Source: Isoetes taiwanensis | Taxonomy: Eukaryota; Streptophyta; Lycopodiopsida; Isoetales; Isoetaceae | Length of the DNA: 64,000 bases | Direction: 5' to 3' | Assembly: GCA_021234155.1 (NCBI GenBank) | Contig: JAJEKV010000015.1 | Location: 8,040,270 to 8,104,269, forward strand | Shown: one piece after another, positions 25,144 through 38,044 of the stretch | How the letters are laid out: each line of letters begins with the position of its first letter | How positions within the stretch are numbered: position 1 is the first letter of the stretch | Translations under genes and position numbers: made by a program | Notes under the pieces: generated by a model | Database searches by the model: none | The model's input: only the letters and a program-made list of their open reading frames with translations | Told to the model about the DNA's origin: nothing

Positions 25144-25620
25144 CCGGGTTTTGAGGTCGTTGGATTTAACTCATGCGGGTGTGACGGCCGATACTGCGCT
25201 TCCTTCGACGATCTGGTCATACTATGCCCGAACTGTTCCCAAGCTTTTCTGACCTACCGCTTGACATTGCGGAATTAGCGCCTCCTTTAGTACATAAAAA
25301 CCTGATCGCCTAAAAGTAAGTGCCTACGTGGCCCGGCCCAAAACAAAAATGTCTTAAGTGTCTGACGAGAATATATCGACCCGTGGCTACGGTCGAACAA
25401 ATATAAACGCCAAAGACGGCAATAAGGTATTCGCACCGCGGCCTATGGTGCGATATTGCCTAAAAGAAGGCCAAATTTATGTTAAGCGCAAAGCATACTA
25501 CCGCGGGTTACGGTGCGAAACTACACAACACGCCTACACGAACTCCACATGTTTCGCGACGGTGGCCGCGGTGCTAACTTTGCAAAAGGATTTAAGTTAC
25601 AACACTGGGATTTGAACCCC

Positions 25621-27228
25621 GGTAACACCATTGTTATTTATTTGTTTAATTGTTTTCACTTAAAGAAAGTACAACAGAGGCATCTGAGCTTTGTTGTATA
25701 CAATTCTTCCCTCGTTTTCCTACCTTGACACCATCCACCAAAAATGGAAGGCGTTTAAGTCACATTCGATTCCAAAATAATTCTTACATCAAATAAAGAC
25801 CATGCTTCTTCGACTTTTAAGGTTTTAAACAATTGACCACGCCGAAGATAGCAATGTCAATGACCGAGAATGGGTACCATCAAGATCGTCTTGTTCCCTT
25901 TGGAACCACGTCCATCTGCTCCCTTCTTTTACTTCCCTCCATCTTACGTATTTGAAGGTAATGTAATCTATTTGCTTTTCGAATACAATACCCGATTCGA
26001 CGCTTTCTTTCTTTATCAGACTTTGTACCTTCTCAACTCCTTCATGCGACGGGATGACCATTCATCACATAAAATGTCATCCAAAACAACCGACAATCAC
26101 TTACAAGAAACATTTTTGAAGTCTTCTTGACATTCTCGACATTCTTAAACAGCGTAATAAACATATCGATGGGTACATTTACTTTCACGTGTCCACGGAC
26201 TCCACCTTTCTCCTTCAACGACCGAAAATTTCTGTGACAATTTCAAATTGGCAAGAAACAGAGAAGCCCGGAATCCATTGGGCAGAAACTAAGTTTGTGA
26301 TAATGGGGGCAATGGTAAGTCCACAATTTTGCCTTTCCGAGGATAATACTCATATTTTAAGAACCAAATCCCCTTTTTCCCCATGACTGCACTTCGTTTG
26401 ACCTTCAAAAAGCAAGGATCCAATATCATAATAGAAAGCACTAAGATGCTTGTGATAGAACTTCGATGGTTCCGTGTCCAAAGACATCGAAATACAGAGT
26501 TCGAGATACGTAAAACCCAATTAGTTGATTTCTTCAGAATATAATGAATAGCGGATTAGCACAGATATAATGAAACTCACAATTAGCACGTAAGCTCGGG
26601 AAATTACGCCGAGATCTTATCTTTTCTTTTCTCATGTCCGGGGTGTGTATAGGTGTCTGACCTTGATATATACTTCCCTCTCACCTCGAACCCGACAACA
26701 ATAGCCTTCCAATGGCTTGAAATAACATTTCTCCCGCCTTTGATCACCGGTGAGGACCTACGAGTGGCGGTGGATTGTAATGAAGCTCCCAAGAAATATA
26801 TTGAAGCAAACAAATCGTTCTCACCAGGACAGAGGTAATCGCCATCCGAAATGAACCGGCAAATTAATTAGATCAAATCGAATCGGATGAGCTCGCGAGA
26901 ACTAGAGCGGATTGAAAGCATTAGCAAACACGGATGGAGAGGCGAAAAAGGCGGGAAGGGGCGGATTGAGGGGGGGGTACTTATAGACACCCCAACATTT
27001 GGGCGGTAATTGGCAGTATGAATAATTTGTAATTATTGCTTCATACCGAACCTCGTAAGGCAGGTAGGTCGGGGATAATGCCGAACACGTACCTTGACGA
27101 CACCGGCAGGGAAGGCGAGGCATGGATGAAGAAAAGCATACCCCGCATTTCTCATTGGCGTAGCGATTTCCATCTTTGGCATCGAGTTTGGGACAATAAG
27201 TGATCCCAAAAAAACTCTAATGTTGGCG
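25621..27228. other. No gene recognised
   Basis: Short frames on both strands, none with a recognisable domain. A minus frame at 27033-27302 weakly resembles the one at 11668-11964, in keeping with a shared repeat upstream of the LTR-like copies. Confidence 0.45.
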
Positions 27229-27706
27229 AGATCCCATCCATTGGAGTGGCGCGGTCCTGACCGTTGGCCTAGATATCCCGAGGGATTCAGTATTCTTTGC
27301 AATACGGGACATGTGCATGCAATAAAGGGCGATTTTTTACCATTTAGTGGGGTTTTTCTGCCATTATCTGGAGCAAAATATATACTTTAGGGGTTAAATT
27401 AGCTTACAGATCAGTATAATAGGGATATTTTTAGGCACCCTTCGAACGCAGATGTCCATACACTTTTATTACTAAGTGCATTCCTCGAGCTAGATATATA
27501 AGAAGGCACCTCCTTCTTGTCGAACCATTCCCGTTCAACACCAGTCTTGAGCCTTCTAGGCATCTATCTCACGTTCGTGCTTGCCTTCGGACCATTGTAC
27601 TCTTGATTCCTGTTCATATATTAGATTCTTTGCCGATGGCATATTCCTTCTGTATTTCTTGCATATTTTCTACGTATTTTCCTTGTTTTTGCGTAGGTTC
27701 ATGACA
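27229..27706 (+). repeat. LTR-like dispersed repeat, copy 2
   Basis: It starts with GATCCCATCCATTGGA and CCGTTGGCCTAGATAT as in copy 1. About 215 bp of extra sequence follow, then TAGATATATAAG, TTCTTGTCGAACCATTC and CATCTATCTCACGTTCGTGC. It ends GTAGGTTCATGACA. Block order and orientation match 12248-12503. The extra DNA is either an insertion here or a deletion in copy 1. Confidence 0.5.
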
Positions 27707-27913
27707 GGTCTGCTGTGAAGTCTCCAAAGTCGGAAGAGTTGCTTATATGTTCATGTTCAAAGGTTTTGGAATATAATTTAATTTAAATGAGTTTACAAGC
27801 TAGAGGTGTTATTCAAACGTGATAACTCTAAAGGTGTTGTCCATATTTGCCATTGAGTACTTTGTTGTTCATACTTAGAAAATTCACACTAAAAATTTAG
27901 CCTTTCAATTACC

Positions 27914-28352
27914 ATGCTGCGTATACTGAGGTGTGGAAATCATCTGAAAGGGACCACCTTTTCTGTCCAAGAGGATCTAACTCCAGCACAGCTCTGCAGA
28001 CGAAAAGAGAAATTATGTCGGGTACGAGAAGCTCGCCTGCAACGGAAGTGGGCAGTATATAGAGGTGGTCAGGCTATCATTAGAGATCAATGGTCGTCTG
28101 ACCCATGGACAATTTTTGTCCAACCATGTTCTTCTTTATGTTGTTATTTCTATTTGTTTTTGTGATTGTGATGCTACGTAAAGCCTGATTTGATTATTTG
28201 GCCTAAGAGCCAAGTTATAGTTTCCTCTGGGTTTTGCCCAAGCTTTGTAATATTTTTATTATGTTTGGTGATGTTTTGGGTTGTTCTAGCCTGTTATATG
28301 GGTCCCATGGCCTATTGGTCTCCATGGGTGTTAAAAATGCTATTCTATTCTT
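27914..28352 (+). pseudogene. LINE fragment with 3' tail
   Basis: A plus frame at 27914-28165 contains LKGTTFSVQEDLTPAQLCRR and REARLQRKWAVYRGGQAIIR. This resembles the KGT...I.EDL......R..L....A segment found in the upstream reading frame of plant LINEs. About 100 bp downstream the sequence has TATGGGTCCCATGGCC, TTGGTCTCCATGGGTG and GCTATTCTATTC. The same tail block occurs at 36.3, 54.8 and 56.0 kb. The catalytic core is missing, so this copy is internally deleted. Confidence 0.6.
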
Positions 28353-31300
28353 TATTTTTTTAATTCGAATTTTATAGGTATTTAATTAGAATGTTCAACC
28401 TTTCAATTACCTTTCTTGTTTTAATAAAAGCACACATTTTAGGCATTTCAAACAAATATGGCATATTATTGTCTTTAAAAATGATCGCGAGCTTCCCTAA
28501 ACCAATATTAATATGTAGCACAATGACAGGGAATTCTAGGAGGATTTGATATGGATGCATAAATTACAATTCCTACGACTATAGACCATACCCCTAAAAT
28601 AAATGAATGAATTATTATTAAAAAAAGGGGCAAAAAATATAGATTGCATTGGTTAAAGCATTTTTTTAGGATATTAAGTTTTGAGTCCCCATATTTCATA
28701 TTCCAAACCTTAGACGAACCTGTATTTCATCTTTCAAAATCATAAGAGCCCCCATCATAAACGATCATAATCGAAATGAGGGGCACCAACTTCAAGATAC
28801 GATCTGGGCAATAGAATGGATAGATCCGACGATGGAGGTAGTCCAGGGCACACCTCATTTGGAATATGTAGCTAAAAGGACTAAACTTGATGTGGATCAA
28901 AGTGAGCTGGTCTTTCTCTCTCAAATCTTTTACTTGTTTACAGTTTGTCTGATTTACATTTCTTATTTTTTTTCTAATTTATTGATTCATTTATTTGCAG
29001 AATGTAGATGTGCTTGATACATTAAAACAACTTATGGATGAGCAAAATGAAAGATTTACAATCCATTTTGCAGAGCAATTGAAAAGATAAACGAGCAACA
29101 TTCAGAGAAGCTTGACACAACAATACATATGGAGTTTAGAGATGGCTATATCATGCCTGTGCAATGTAACATATACATTGCTATAGACATGTCGTACTAG
29201 AAGCCGCATTGCGACGGCTTGGAGACGTGACACAAATGCAACATGCATTGACATAGGCGTAGCTTACATGTCGTGTATAGAATCTAAAATTTGAAATAAG
29301 TAAGAAATTTATTGCGGTGGCCAAGGCCGCCGCGAACATTTCTCTTTTCTAAATCCTTTACTATATTTGTCCTAAGTCAAAATCACAATCTTAGTCCTAG
29401 AAGGCAAGCAAAATATTAATATTTCCATGTTAATATGCCCATGAAGAATAGAATCATATTTGTTCATTCATGAACATACGTCCTACCACCAGTCTCATCA
29501 AACCACCTTCATTTAGAAGAAAAATTAAGTAGATTATATTTGCAACCATCACAGAGACTACGGTTAAAAGTAAGCTAGGTTTTGCTCTGCTCCATTTCAT
29601 TTCATGTATAAGCGAATCCCAATGCAAGTGTGGGTTTCCCCCTCTTTAGCGCAACAACCTTACCTTGGGTGTCACCTTTATCTAAATGCCTAGGCTATCC
29701 ACGTGTCCGAAAAAAAAGGGGGCTTGAAATTATAGGGCCAAACAACAGCTTTTTTCAAGAAGAAAAATAGAGTCGATTTAAATCGACTGCGTCCCCTGTC
29801 GTCCCCTACTTCCCCTTCTAACCGGCGCCGCCAACATTCTTGCCGGAAATTTGCCGGAAAAGTGAGAAAGAACAAACAAAATTCCGTGTCCTAAAAATTG
29901 ACATGGACAAATCCTAAACCATTGGATATTAATCTACAAAATTCTAGAGCTGAGAAAATTCATCTTGACCCATAGGGAGAGGCGGGTATCTGCCCTGCCA
30001 GCATATTCCCGCAAAGATGCCATCATCTGACGGCCTCAAAAAAATAATACACACTAAAAACGATTATGCAATCTGACCCCACTTTATAGGGGTGCTCCGG
30101 GCATAAATACCATTGGCTTAATAAGCACAAACACCGTATTGTACAAGAAAGCAATCCTACATCCCAAATACTACATGCCATCTGGGCCTGGGGAATTGAA
30201 CCCAATTATATTCCAATGCCCATGGATCTAAGGCCACACTGGCCTGTATGCCGGAATTCAGAGGCTTGTGATGCAGATGAGAAGGGCAGCATGCCGACAG
30301 CAAGTCTGGTTACGCTGAATGTGGCCCTGCCCTAAACCCTCCAAGATGAAAACAAATCAAAGACTGTTTCGAGTTTTTGATTGTATCTATTTCGAGTCTT
30401 CTTGGTAACGGACTAGCACCTTCAGGATTGCAAGTAGAAAATGATCAAGATTATACCGGTGCCAAATTGTCAAAACTGCAGAGAAATAAAGCTACAGGAT
30501 TCATTACTGCCAACGCAATCCAAGCCACAAGACTAAGCCACAAAACTTTGCTTGTGGCCATCCCTCCACTATCAACCCTTGCCCAGCCAGTGTACAATAA
30601 AGTAAGGCATGGTCGACCACGGCCACGGCATCAACACAAGCCCACGACCATCATGGTGTGCACGACAAAACATCTCTGAGCCCACCCACAGCATGAGCCT
30701 CGCGCAGAACCATGGCTTCAAGCAAAATATAGAAGAGGAGCTTGTTAATACAGGCCACAAAGGAAGTAGACTAATTGAAATTGTATCAACGGCAATCATT
30801 GGTGCAAATCCGACCTCCGCCATAGCTGTGGCACTGCTCAACAGTTACAAAATTATGGTTCTGATGGGTCTTTGGCACAACTGATAGAGCTAGAAACAGG
30901 GGAATCGGAAATGGAACTTAGGCTACAAGATGAAACAGAACTATATTTGTTCCTAGCAATGGTGTTACACCGCAGCTACGATGCTAGTCATTAATCACTT
31001 CCAACCATTCCAGCTTCCAGAGGAGCAAGGGGGAGCTTCTACATTCATCAAATCCCTCGTCAAGGAAATTGAAGGCACCCTTTGCATCGATCCCAGCCTC
31101 AGAGAAGATGCTCAGGCATTTTGGCAAGACAAAAACCAGACTGCAAAAAATTGCCCAGTCTTTTCCCCTTCCGATTTACCCCTCCACGCCTGAAATTCTA
31201 GTCACCAATCCTTGCAATGGATGGACTCCACAAACAGCCGGAGATTTGAAGAAGCTACTGCAAATTTGAAAGGAGGACCTGCCCCTCCCCTTCATCGCCA

Positions 31301-31720
31301 AGCTGCCACCAGCAGGAGCCGCAATTAGAAAGCCCATGGCAGTCCAGCATCTGCCCACGACCCTATCCACAATCCAACCTACGCTAAACACAAAAATACT
31401 GCTTTTTCCCCTAACTGACTTGCCAGCGTCAGCTTTCTACTTTTCTAGATACGAATACAGTAAAAAACAACTAAGAATCCTAAGTTATAAACATACGGAT
31501 CTCCCGTAAGAAACGCACCGGTTTTTTTTTTCCCTGCTCTCTAAAACGGACCCCTGATATGCTATGGAGATTGCTTACCGTTTTCCAGTAGAAGAAAGAG
31601 CAGATTTTATGTAGGGTTTTTGTATTTGGATTCTTTACAGGACCTACTTTTCAGGAGAAGAAAGAGCAAATTTATTCCAAAGTTCATTGCAAAGGGCAGA
31701 GGATAAACCGTTGGGCGTCC
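28353..31720. other. No gene recognised
   Basis: AT-rich sequence with overlapping short frames. Frames at 30377-30884 on both strands have no recognisable domain. At 29306-29330 is an imperfect palindrome, GCGGTGGCCAAGGCCGCCGC. Confidence 0.45.
30095..30236 (-). repeat. Possible Pol III-type (SINE-like) promoter remnant
   Basis: The minus strand has GGGTTCAATTCCCC at 30203-30190, which fits the B-box consensus. TGGCCTTAGATCC lies about 30 bases upstream, near an A box. There is no second copy in the window, so this could be coincidental. Confidence 0.25.
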
Positions 31721-31722
31721 TT

Positions 31723-32073
31723 TTGGATTCACAACCATGGCGGTATAAGGGGGCATCTATTTTTCGAATAGGTTAAGGTTTTTATTGCAGCATTGGCAAA
31801 ATTCCAAGAGCCAAATTCAGTTATGGCTTCTACAACAAAATGTTTTGGCGCAGTCGTTACAGGGATTTTTACCATGTTTAAAAATGTCGAAAGCAGATGC
31901 AACAAATGTGGAAGATGCAACAACCAATTACCACAAACTGAAAACGTGCCTTGGATTCACAACAGTGGCAGCCTTAAGGCATTCGTTTTTGAATAGGGCA
32001 AGAAATTTTAGCATCGGGGAAAATTATAAGTGCTAGATTCGGCTATGGCTTCTGCAACAAAAGGTTTTGAACA
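31723..32073. repeat. Direct duplication, unit about 120 bp
   Basis: The unit starts GGATTCACAAC(CA/AG)TGGC, contains TTTTTCGAATAGG or TTTTTGAATAGGG, and ends TATGGCTTCT(A/G)CAACAAAA. It occurs at about 31723-31838 and 31952-32066, with about 115 bp between the copies. Divergence shows the duplication is old. Confidence 0.7.
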
Positions 32074-34600
32074 CTAAAAATTCGTTAGAGATGCAGCAAC
32101 CAAAAATTGTATATGAGATATCAAGAATACCTAGCAATGTGGCAACCATGCTTGCATGCCAAGGCTATTGAAGCAGGGGCATTTGTATCACAGGAGCATC
32201 ATTGGGTATGTGTCCTTCTAATCTGGATGTGTTTTCTGCGATTGTTAAAAATTACAAGCAACAAACATGAGGTCAAATCGTGTCATTGCAGCAAACGAAC
32301 AAACACAGCTCATACGTAAATATCTCTGCATCTTTTGTTACTGGATTCTACAGGTTTTGTTGCAGCCACTTTTTATTCTTGATGAGAATGAGAATGATCC
32401 AATAAACAGAAGGAACGAAGACCCACTTACCTTGACGTTTTAATAAAGGATATTGTTCGTTTGCAACCAAGAACATTTGTACCATGAATCAGAGGCTGGT
32501 ATTTAGGATGGATCATGTTTAGAACTGGACTATGTGATGCATTAGAAGTCGTGCAAAATCATTTACAACATTATATTCTTGCTTGGTTATATATTGATCT
32601 TTCTGCATAATTCTATTTTAAAGAGCTAGATTCTGTTACTGCGTTGAGGTATTCTAAGTTGCAGAAGTGAAGAACCACTGCCTTTGTCCTAAAATTGCAG
32701 AAGTAGATACTATATTCTGATTAAAATGCCTTTGTAAGCAGTGATGGGTTTAATCCAACGTTGTTTACACAAATTTCTTAAGCCAATTTGAATAGAAAAG
32801 CCTGCTGAATAACTATGTATCTTACTATGGAACAATATTATGCTTGACATGTTTCTAGTAATGCTCTAATGGTTTCAGCATGACAATTATAGTTGCAACT
32901 AACATGTTTGGAGTGTTAAAAGTCACAATAAAGGACTCACTAGAGGAGTTTTACTATTATAATTGATGATCGACCACTTTGGAAAAGTAACGTATCTTTT
33001 TAGGAGCCCTGATTTCCATGGCTAGGCATTCTTTCTTGTCATTTGAATAAGCAATACAATGCTTCCTTCTTGAGCATTATTAATGGAATGTTATAATTTT
33101 TTTTAAGATTTGTTGGATTAGTGAGTTTTGTGGCTATACCATTCTCAAGTCTGGGTCTATTACAAGACTATTCTAGTGGCTGCTTTTATATTAGTTTGTC
33201 AACATATTCAATCCACAAGCATGTCTTTGTTTGCATGCTTCTTCAAGTGGTATAACCTTTAAGAAGGGTGTGATGAAGCTTGTTGCTCCTTCATCCTCTG
33301 TTGCCAACTGTAGCTATAGATATGGGTCCAGGAAACGAGTGGTCATACATAACAAAAAGTGGACTATTTCATTTCACAAGTCTTCTTCAAAGTGCTGTGA
33401 TTGAAAATGTGATGCTAGTATACTTCCATTTTCAAATAGCCTAACGCTACAAGTGCTGCAACACTCTGGCTTGTTGTACGTGGCTTGTTGTATGTAACGA
33501 AACAATCTTTTCTATGGATAGAGCAAGCAAAACTCAATTATGCACCTAGATATATACATTTAGAACTAACTTGTTTCCAGACAGTATAGATGCAAAACAT
33601 ATAGCAGGATCCATGTGGTTGGGTTGGAGCAGGCAAAGAGTAGAGAAAAAAAAACATGTAATATCAACACATAGCCTGTGGGAAATGAAGAGCTTTGTGA
33701 TAGTGCATCTTTGTGGCATGCATGCTTTTTCACTCTATATGTGTTGTGCAGAAGTGATTGGAGCTCCAAGAGATTTTTGCTTAGCTGGATGTTTTGCAAA
33801 GAACCCACTTTCTCTCTCTTTATTTCACCTTGCTCTACAACATCTGTATTGATGTAGAATGGGAGATCCAAGGAGTTTTTTTCTTCCTTTTTTAAGCTTT
33901 TTAAGCTGGATGGGTTGGATAACCAAGTACTACGTGACTTTTAATGCAGACCAGAATGTTGAACTATATATTATCAACATCTCTTTGCGGACGATAAAAA
34001 TACATTCTATTCCATTCTGAACTATTTGTGCATATTCATAGCATGATAAAGCATATGTCTTTTGCATCAAATCCAGAATTCATCTTCTGGCCTGACCGAT
34101 ATTTTCCATTCCAATATTCTTTTGTTTGCCCATGACTTCATGACCCGTCACACAAGCACAACATATGCACACTGGCACTGCCATGATCTTATTGATTGGA
34201 TACATTGCCATGTGAATGTTTCTTGCACAGAACATAGAAGCTCCATACCAACTAGAGCATTAAATAACAAAAAAATTGGACCTTAAACCAAGTTGAAAAG
34301 ATCAACAACGCCAATGTATACTATGCCTTAAAAAAATTCTATTATATCTACTGGCATCCTGAATGCAAGCAATTGCAGCGAAGCAATGCAGAGTTCTTGG
34401 GTTCTTGCAGAAATGGTATTTTGCAGTTCATTAAATGGTTCAATTTTTATATGCTTAATATAGATCCATGTGTATATGGATGGTTGCAGAATCAACTTTA
34501 GGTATTTGATTATATTGTTAGTACTTTGATATGGTGGTGCTCGGGGGAGTGGTTCAAAAAGTAAGAACAAGATAGTTACATGGGAAATGAACATAAGACT
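32074..34600. other. No gene recognised
   Basis: AT-rich, intron- or intergenic-like sequence. Open frames at 33566-33871 on both strands show no domain. Confidence 0.5.
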
Positions 34601-34690
34601 TGCACCATTGAGATATTTATGGAACCTTGGAAAAAGGTTGAGATCCTATAATTGGCCCACGTATCCTTTTTAGATAAAGGCTCCTTAATC

Positions 34691-34700
34691 CCTATATAAG
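34691..34700 (+). promoter_or_regulatory. TATA box of the Copia LTR
   Basis: CCTATATAAG lies about 310 bp before the end of the LTR, a normal place for the LTR promoter. Confidence 0.5.
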
Positions 34701-35006
34701 GGAAAGAGGTGCGCTTATTCGATTCAGTTCCTTCTCCATTCTCATGCGCTCCTTCCTTCGCCTTTTTTGCCGCCTTCCATAAACTACGTATGCATTTCTT
34801 AGAGAGAGGATTCTCTAAGGGTCGATGATCCTAAACCCCTTCTTGCTGACACAAGATGCGCATGGACTATCTTGGTGACTCTTGCTTTTGCGAGCCCGGT
34901 TGGGTGGAGAGCTTTTGGGTTTCAAGGCACGGTTTGGAAAAATCCTTAGTGTTTTAGTCTTTGGTTTGATCTTTTGATTACTGACTAACCTTCGATTCGT
35001 AACAAG

Positions 35007-35018
35007 TGGTATCAGAGC
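35007..35018 (+). other. Primer-binding site for initiator tRNA-Met
   Basis: TGGTATCAGAGC starts two bases after the LTR end. It complements the 3' end of plant initiator tRNA-Met, the usual primer of Copia elements. In the intact element this is where minus-strand DNA synthesis begins. Confidence 0.9.
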
Positions 35019-35325
35019 ACGGATTGGATTGTCCTTGGAGCCTGTGTGTGTTTGTCTAAGAATCAGTTTAACTGTCCTACTAGGAATAGTTTAGTATTTC
35101 TATGAGCGAAGTTAAGAAGTTCAATTATAAAGAATCAAGAGTAAGTCTAAGGGGAATATAAAACTTGAATTCTGGATGATTGAATTCCTGGACGGCATAA
35201 TGCATAAGAGAAAAGCGTGATATGAAATAACTTTTATAGTGGTACTATTTAGGGTTATGCTCCAGCCATCAATGCCCTGGCAAAAACTTGGCCAGATTCT
35301 AAGTTAATATCAGGGAGTAGGAGAT

Positions 35326-35640
35326 GTGTTGCTTGGCCCCGGAATGGAGACAGAGTTTAAGTGTACCAAGAATACAGGAATAGTACATAGCTCAAATGAT
35401 TTACAACTCAAAGCATACTCTGATGCAGATTGGTGTGGTTATCTGGACGAGAGAAAATCAACCTCAATCTATATATTGATGCTAGGAGGTGGTCCTACGT
35501 GCTGGAGAAGCAAGAAGTAGTCTTCTATAGCCCGGTCAACTGCTGAGTCAGAATATGCAGCCATCACTTTAGCAGCAAAAGAAATAATTTGGACAAGAAG
35601 GTTACTGGAAGAATTGGAAATAAAGCAAGAGAATAGAAGA
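35326..35640 (+). pseudogene. Copia RNase H, C-terminal pol fragment
   Basis: The frame gives YSDADWCGYLDERKSTSIYI, with the first catalytic Asp in SDADW and the conserved RKSTS block. A stop at 35518 replaces a Gln codon position. Past it the same region continues with STAESEYAAITLAAKEIIW and LLEELEI, the last RNase H block. RNase H would remove the RNA template during reverse transcription. The copy is dead because of the stop and the large upstream deletion. Confidence 0.85.
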
Positions 35641-36281
35641 GATTTGTTTTGTAGTCTCTGATGCTACGATGGTACAAATTGTGCCCTTTTTAGCCCTAAA
35701 TATTAGCCTTAATTCTCACGCAAATTACTCATTTTTGAAATTTCTTTTAGTGCTAATTCCCGCTCACACGACATTGTCTAGTTTCTTGATCTTGATTGTG
35801 CACTGGCATGGCTTGCATTGCATAGCTACTTCCACCAGAAGGCCTACCAGATCTAAAGAAAAAGAAGTGCTAGAGACTTCTCTTAGACTTCATAGATTCA
35901 CCGCCAAAAGGCTAGAAGCACATTGATGGCTTAACCCTATTTATTTCTGAAGCTGCAAGGGAAATCTAAAGCAAGTCTCCATCATGATCAAAATGGAGCA
36001 AAGTAAGTATGTTTGGCAATCTGAGCATAGTTGGGGAGTGAGATAGATAGTATTGGAATTTTATCTGAAGTCTTTAATAGAGCTTAGAAGTTCTTGGACC
36101 ATTCTTGTTTACAAAGTTTCAGTTGGTTCTTCCTTTCATTTATTTCTCAAGAATGTTCTTTATTTTATGGTGCATTTAGAAGTTTATTGCAGCTAATTCA
36201 GTAAATGCTTAAATCTACTAATGCATTGTTTTAAGAATGTCTAGATTCTTCAAGTTATACACGCCTTAGGAAGGAAGGAAG

Positions 36282-36395
36282 GTTCTTTTATCGTCCGCGG
36301 AGGCCAATCGGCCTATGGGACCCAAATTACACGGGTGCAGCAAGCCCGTTGCTACCCGGATTAAAAAACCCCCTTACGAGGGAAAAACCGTCGCA
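36282..36395 (-). repeat. LINE 3' tail, minus orientation
   Basis: On the minus strand it reads GGTTTTTCCCTCG, GGTTTTTTAATCCGGGTAGC, TTTGGGTCCCATAGGCCGAT and CCGCGGACGATAAAAG. This matches block for block the 3' end of the LINE at 54.7 kb. No coding part is attached, so it is a strongly 5'-truncated insertion. Confidence 0.8.
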
Positions 36396-36779
36396 GCAAC
36401 AAGCCAATCCTATACACAAAATGTCAGTTCATTCTTCCTTTGGTTATATTTCAAGGATGCTCTTTATTTTTATGGATGTGGCTAGAAATTGTACCAGTCC
36501 TGTGCTTTGCTCTGAGTTGACCAGCTCTGGTGACAGATTATATGTGAACTAATATTCAGAAAAGAGTTTCTTTTTTTTTCTTATCTATCTTATTATATAT
36601 TTTCTATGTGATGAAGTTGAGGAATTTTTGCTAGCTATGTATGTTGCTAGTGTCCCTCATATTAATTTTACTAGGTGTTTCCAATATTATAGTTCATAGT
36701 GTCACTAATATTGCTAGTAGTGCATATTGCCCTACTAGCTAGGAATGTGTATTGTCATAGCTTGAAATTTTGCAGTTGA

Positions 36780-37180
36780 TGCTAATTTGCAACTATTTAG
36801 CATTTTGACTAATAAATGCTAACTTATAGATGTTGTTGGCAGTTAGTTGCACATTGCGTGCACAAATACATGCTAACTTGCAAATGCTAGTATTTGCACT
36901 TAGTTTGCACTAAAACTTGTTAGCTTGCAATATTTTAGCATTTGCATCTAGCTTGCACTAAGACATGCTAACCTGTAAAATTTGGTAGCATTTGCTTCTA
37001 ATACATGCATATTTTGTTTGTAGCATTTGCATCTAACTTGCACCCAATACATGCTAACTTGCAAATCTTGTTAGCATTTGTAGTTTATTACTGCCAATAC
37101 ATGCTGACTTGCTAACATTTGCACTTACTAGTGCTAGTATATGCTAACTTTGGAAACATTATTAGTATTTGCACTTAGCT
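36780..37180. repeat. Degenerate minisatellite, unit about 60-65 bp
   Basis: Variants of ACATGCTAACTTGCAAAT, TTAGCATTTGCA and CTAGCTTGCACT recur about five to six times. GCTAACTTGCAAA and TTTGCATCTAACTTGC partly pair with each other, so single strands could fold. Confidence 0.7.
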
Positions 37181-38044
37181 AGTGCTCGAATATACCAACA
37201 ATAGGTTCATTTCTAGTTTACATGTTTCGCTAGCTTAAATATCAATGTAGTTGCTAGTTGCAGTAGATCACTTTTTTTTATTCTTGTTGATAAATATTTA
37301 CGGATCAGTATCTTGTCATTTCTTTACTATGTTTGACTCTACAAATAAATAATTTAATGGTAATGCTGGGAGAGTGGGATGGTATGAAGATGTTTATTAA
37401 AGTCGTGAAGATGAAGCATGAATATGATTCAGATAAGTAATTTTTAACAGAAGGCATGTCATTTGCAGCATTACTGACACTTATGCAATTAAGAAGGGCA
37501 AAGGAAGAGCTCCAAACTTCAAGACTTGCCATGTGAAAATTCATGGTAATTGTATAAATCATGGGTGATGCAATTTGCTGTTGCAAAAAGCCATTCAAAA
37601 TTTTTTAATTTCTTAGCACACCAGCGCAACCAAGCCTACAGCCTTTCTTGCAATTCTAGCCTATCCACGTAGCACCTCCACCTCACTAAAATCTGGGTGG
37701 CATGTCCCTACATCAATAGATTCTTTTTTTTCAAGATGTAGGGCCAGGGAAATTAAACTCCAAGAAAAATAGCCACAGAGATGCGGAAGGTCACGACCTA
37801 TATGTTAGATCGGGAAAACCCTACAGAGATTGATCTCTTTGGTGAAAAAGCCTCCCCTTCCTTTCACTTTAGTTTCCCTTCTTTATAAATTGCATTGGCT
37901 ATAGCTATAGCCAAAGCCCTCATCCTCTTTATCCATTCTGACTATATAAGCTCTCACCCCCATTCCCTGCGCTGCCATAGCCAGAAGCTTCTAAGCTAGA
38001 GCTTCTTTTCGAAAAAGAAAAATCCTCCATTTTTAATTCCTAGC

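Larger units (their letters stand above)
18606..25580. repeat. Dispersed GC-rich motif, CCGCGG..(Y)..GGTGCGAA
   Basis: Variants of a short motif recur in an otherwise AT-rich region. Examples are GGCGGCGTGGCGCAGTGCGAA (from 18606, first 20 bases), ACCGTGGCTTACGGTGCCGAA (21692), GGCCGCGGTGCGAA (23588), CCCGTGGCTACGGTCGAA (25380), ACCGCGGCCTATGGTGCGA (25436) and ACCGCGGGTTACGGTGCGAA (25501). They cluster at 18.6-18.7, 20.3-20.5, 23.48-23.66 and 25.37-25.58 kb. Such clustering is known from subterminal repeats of CACTA-type DNA transposons, where transposase-binding motifs flank the genes. No CACTA terminus was found. Confidence 0.5.
34600..35660 (+). mobile_element. Internally deleted Ty1/Copia element
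   Basis: A 5' LTR end, a primer-binding site and a gag start are followed directly by the RNase H end of pol. Almost all of the coding interior is therefore missing. The LTR has a CTATATAAG TATA box at 34691 and ends in ACA at 35004. A gag-like start (MSEVKKFN) is at 35103. The left end of the LTR and any 3' LTR were not found. Confidence 0.75.

Noticed and set aside
25607-25620. Pol III B box (GGGGTTCAAATCCC on the minus strand)
   Set aside because: No A box at a suitable distance upstream and no second copy of the flanks.
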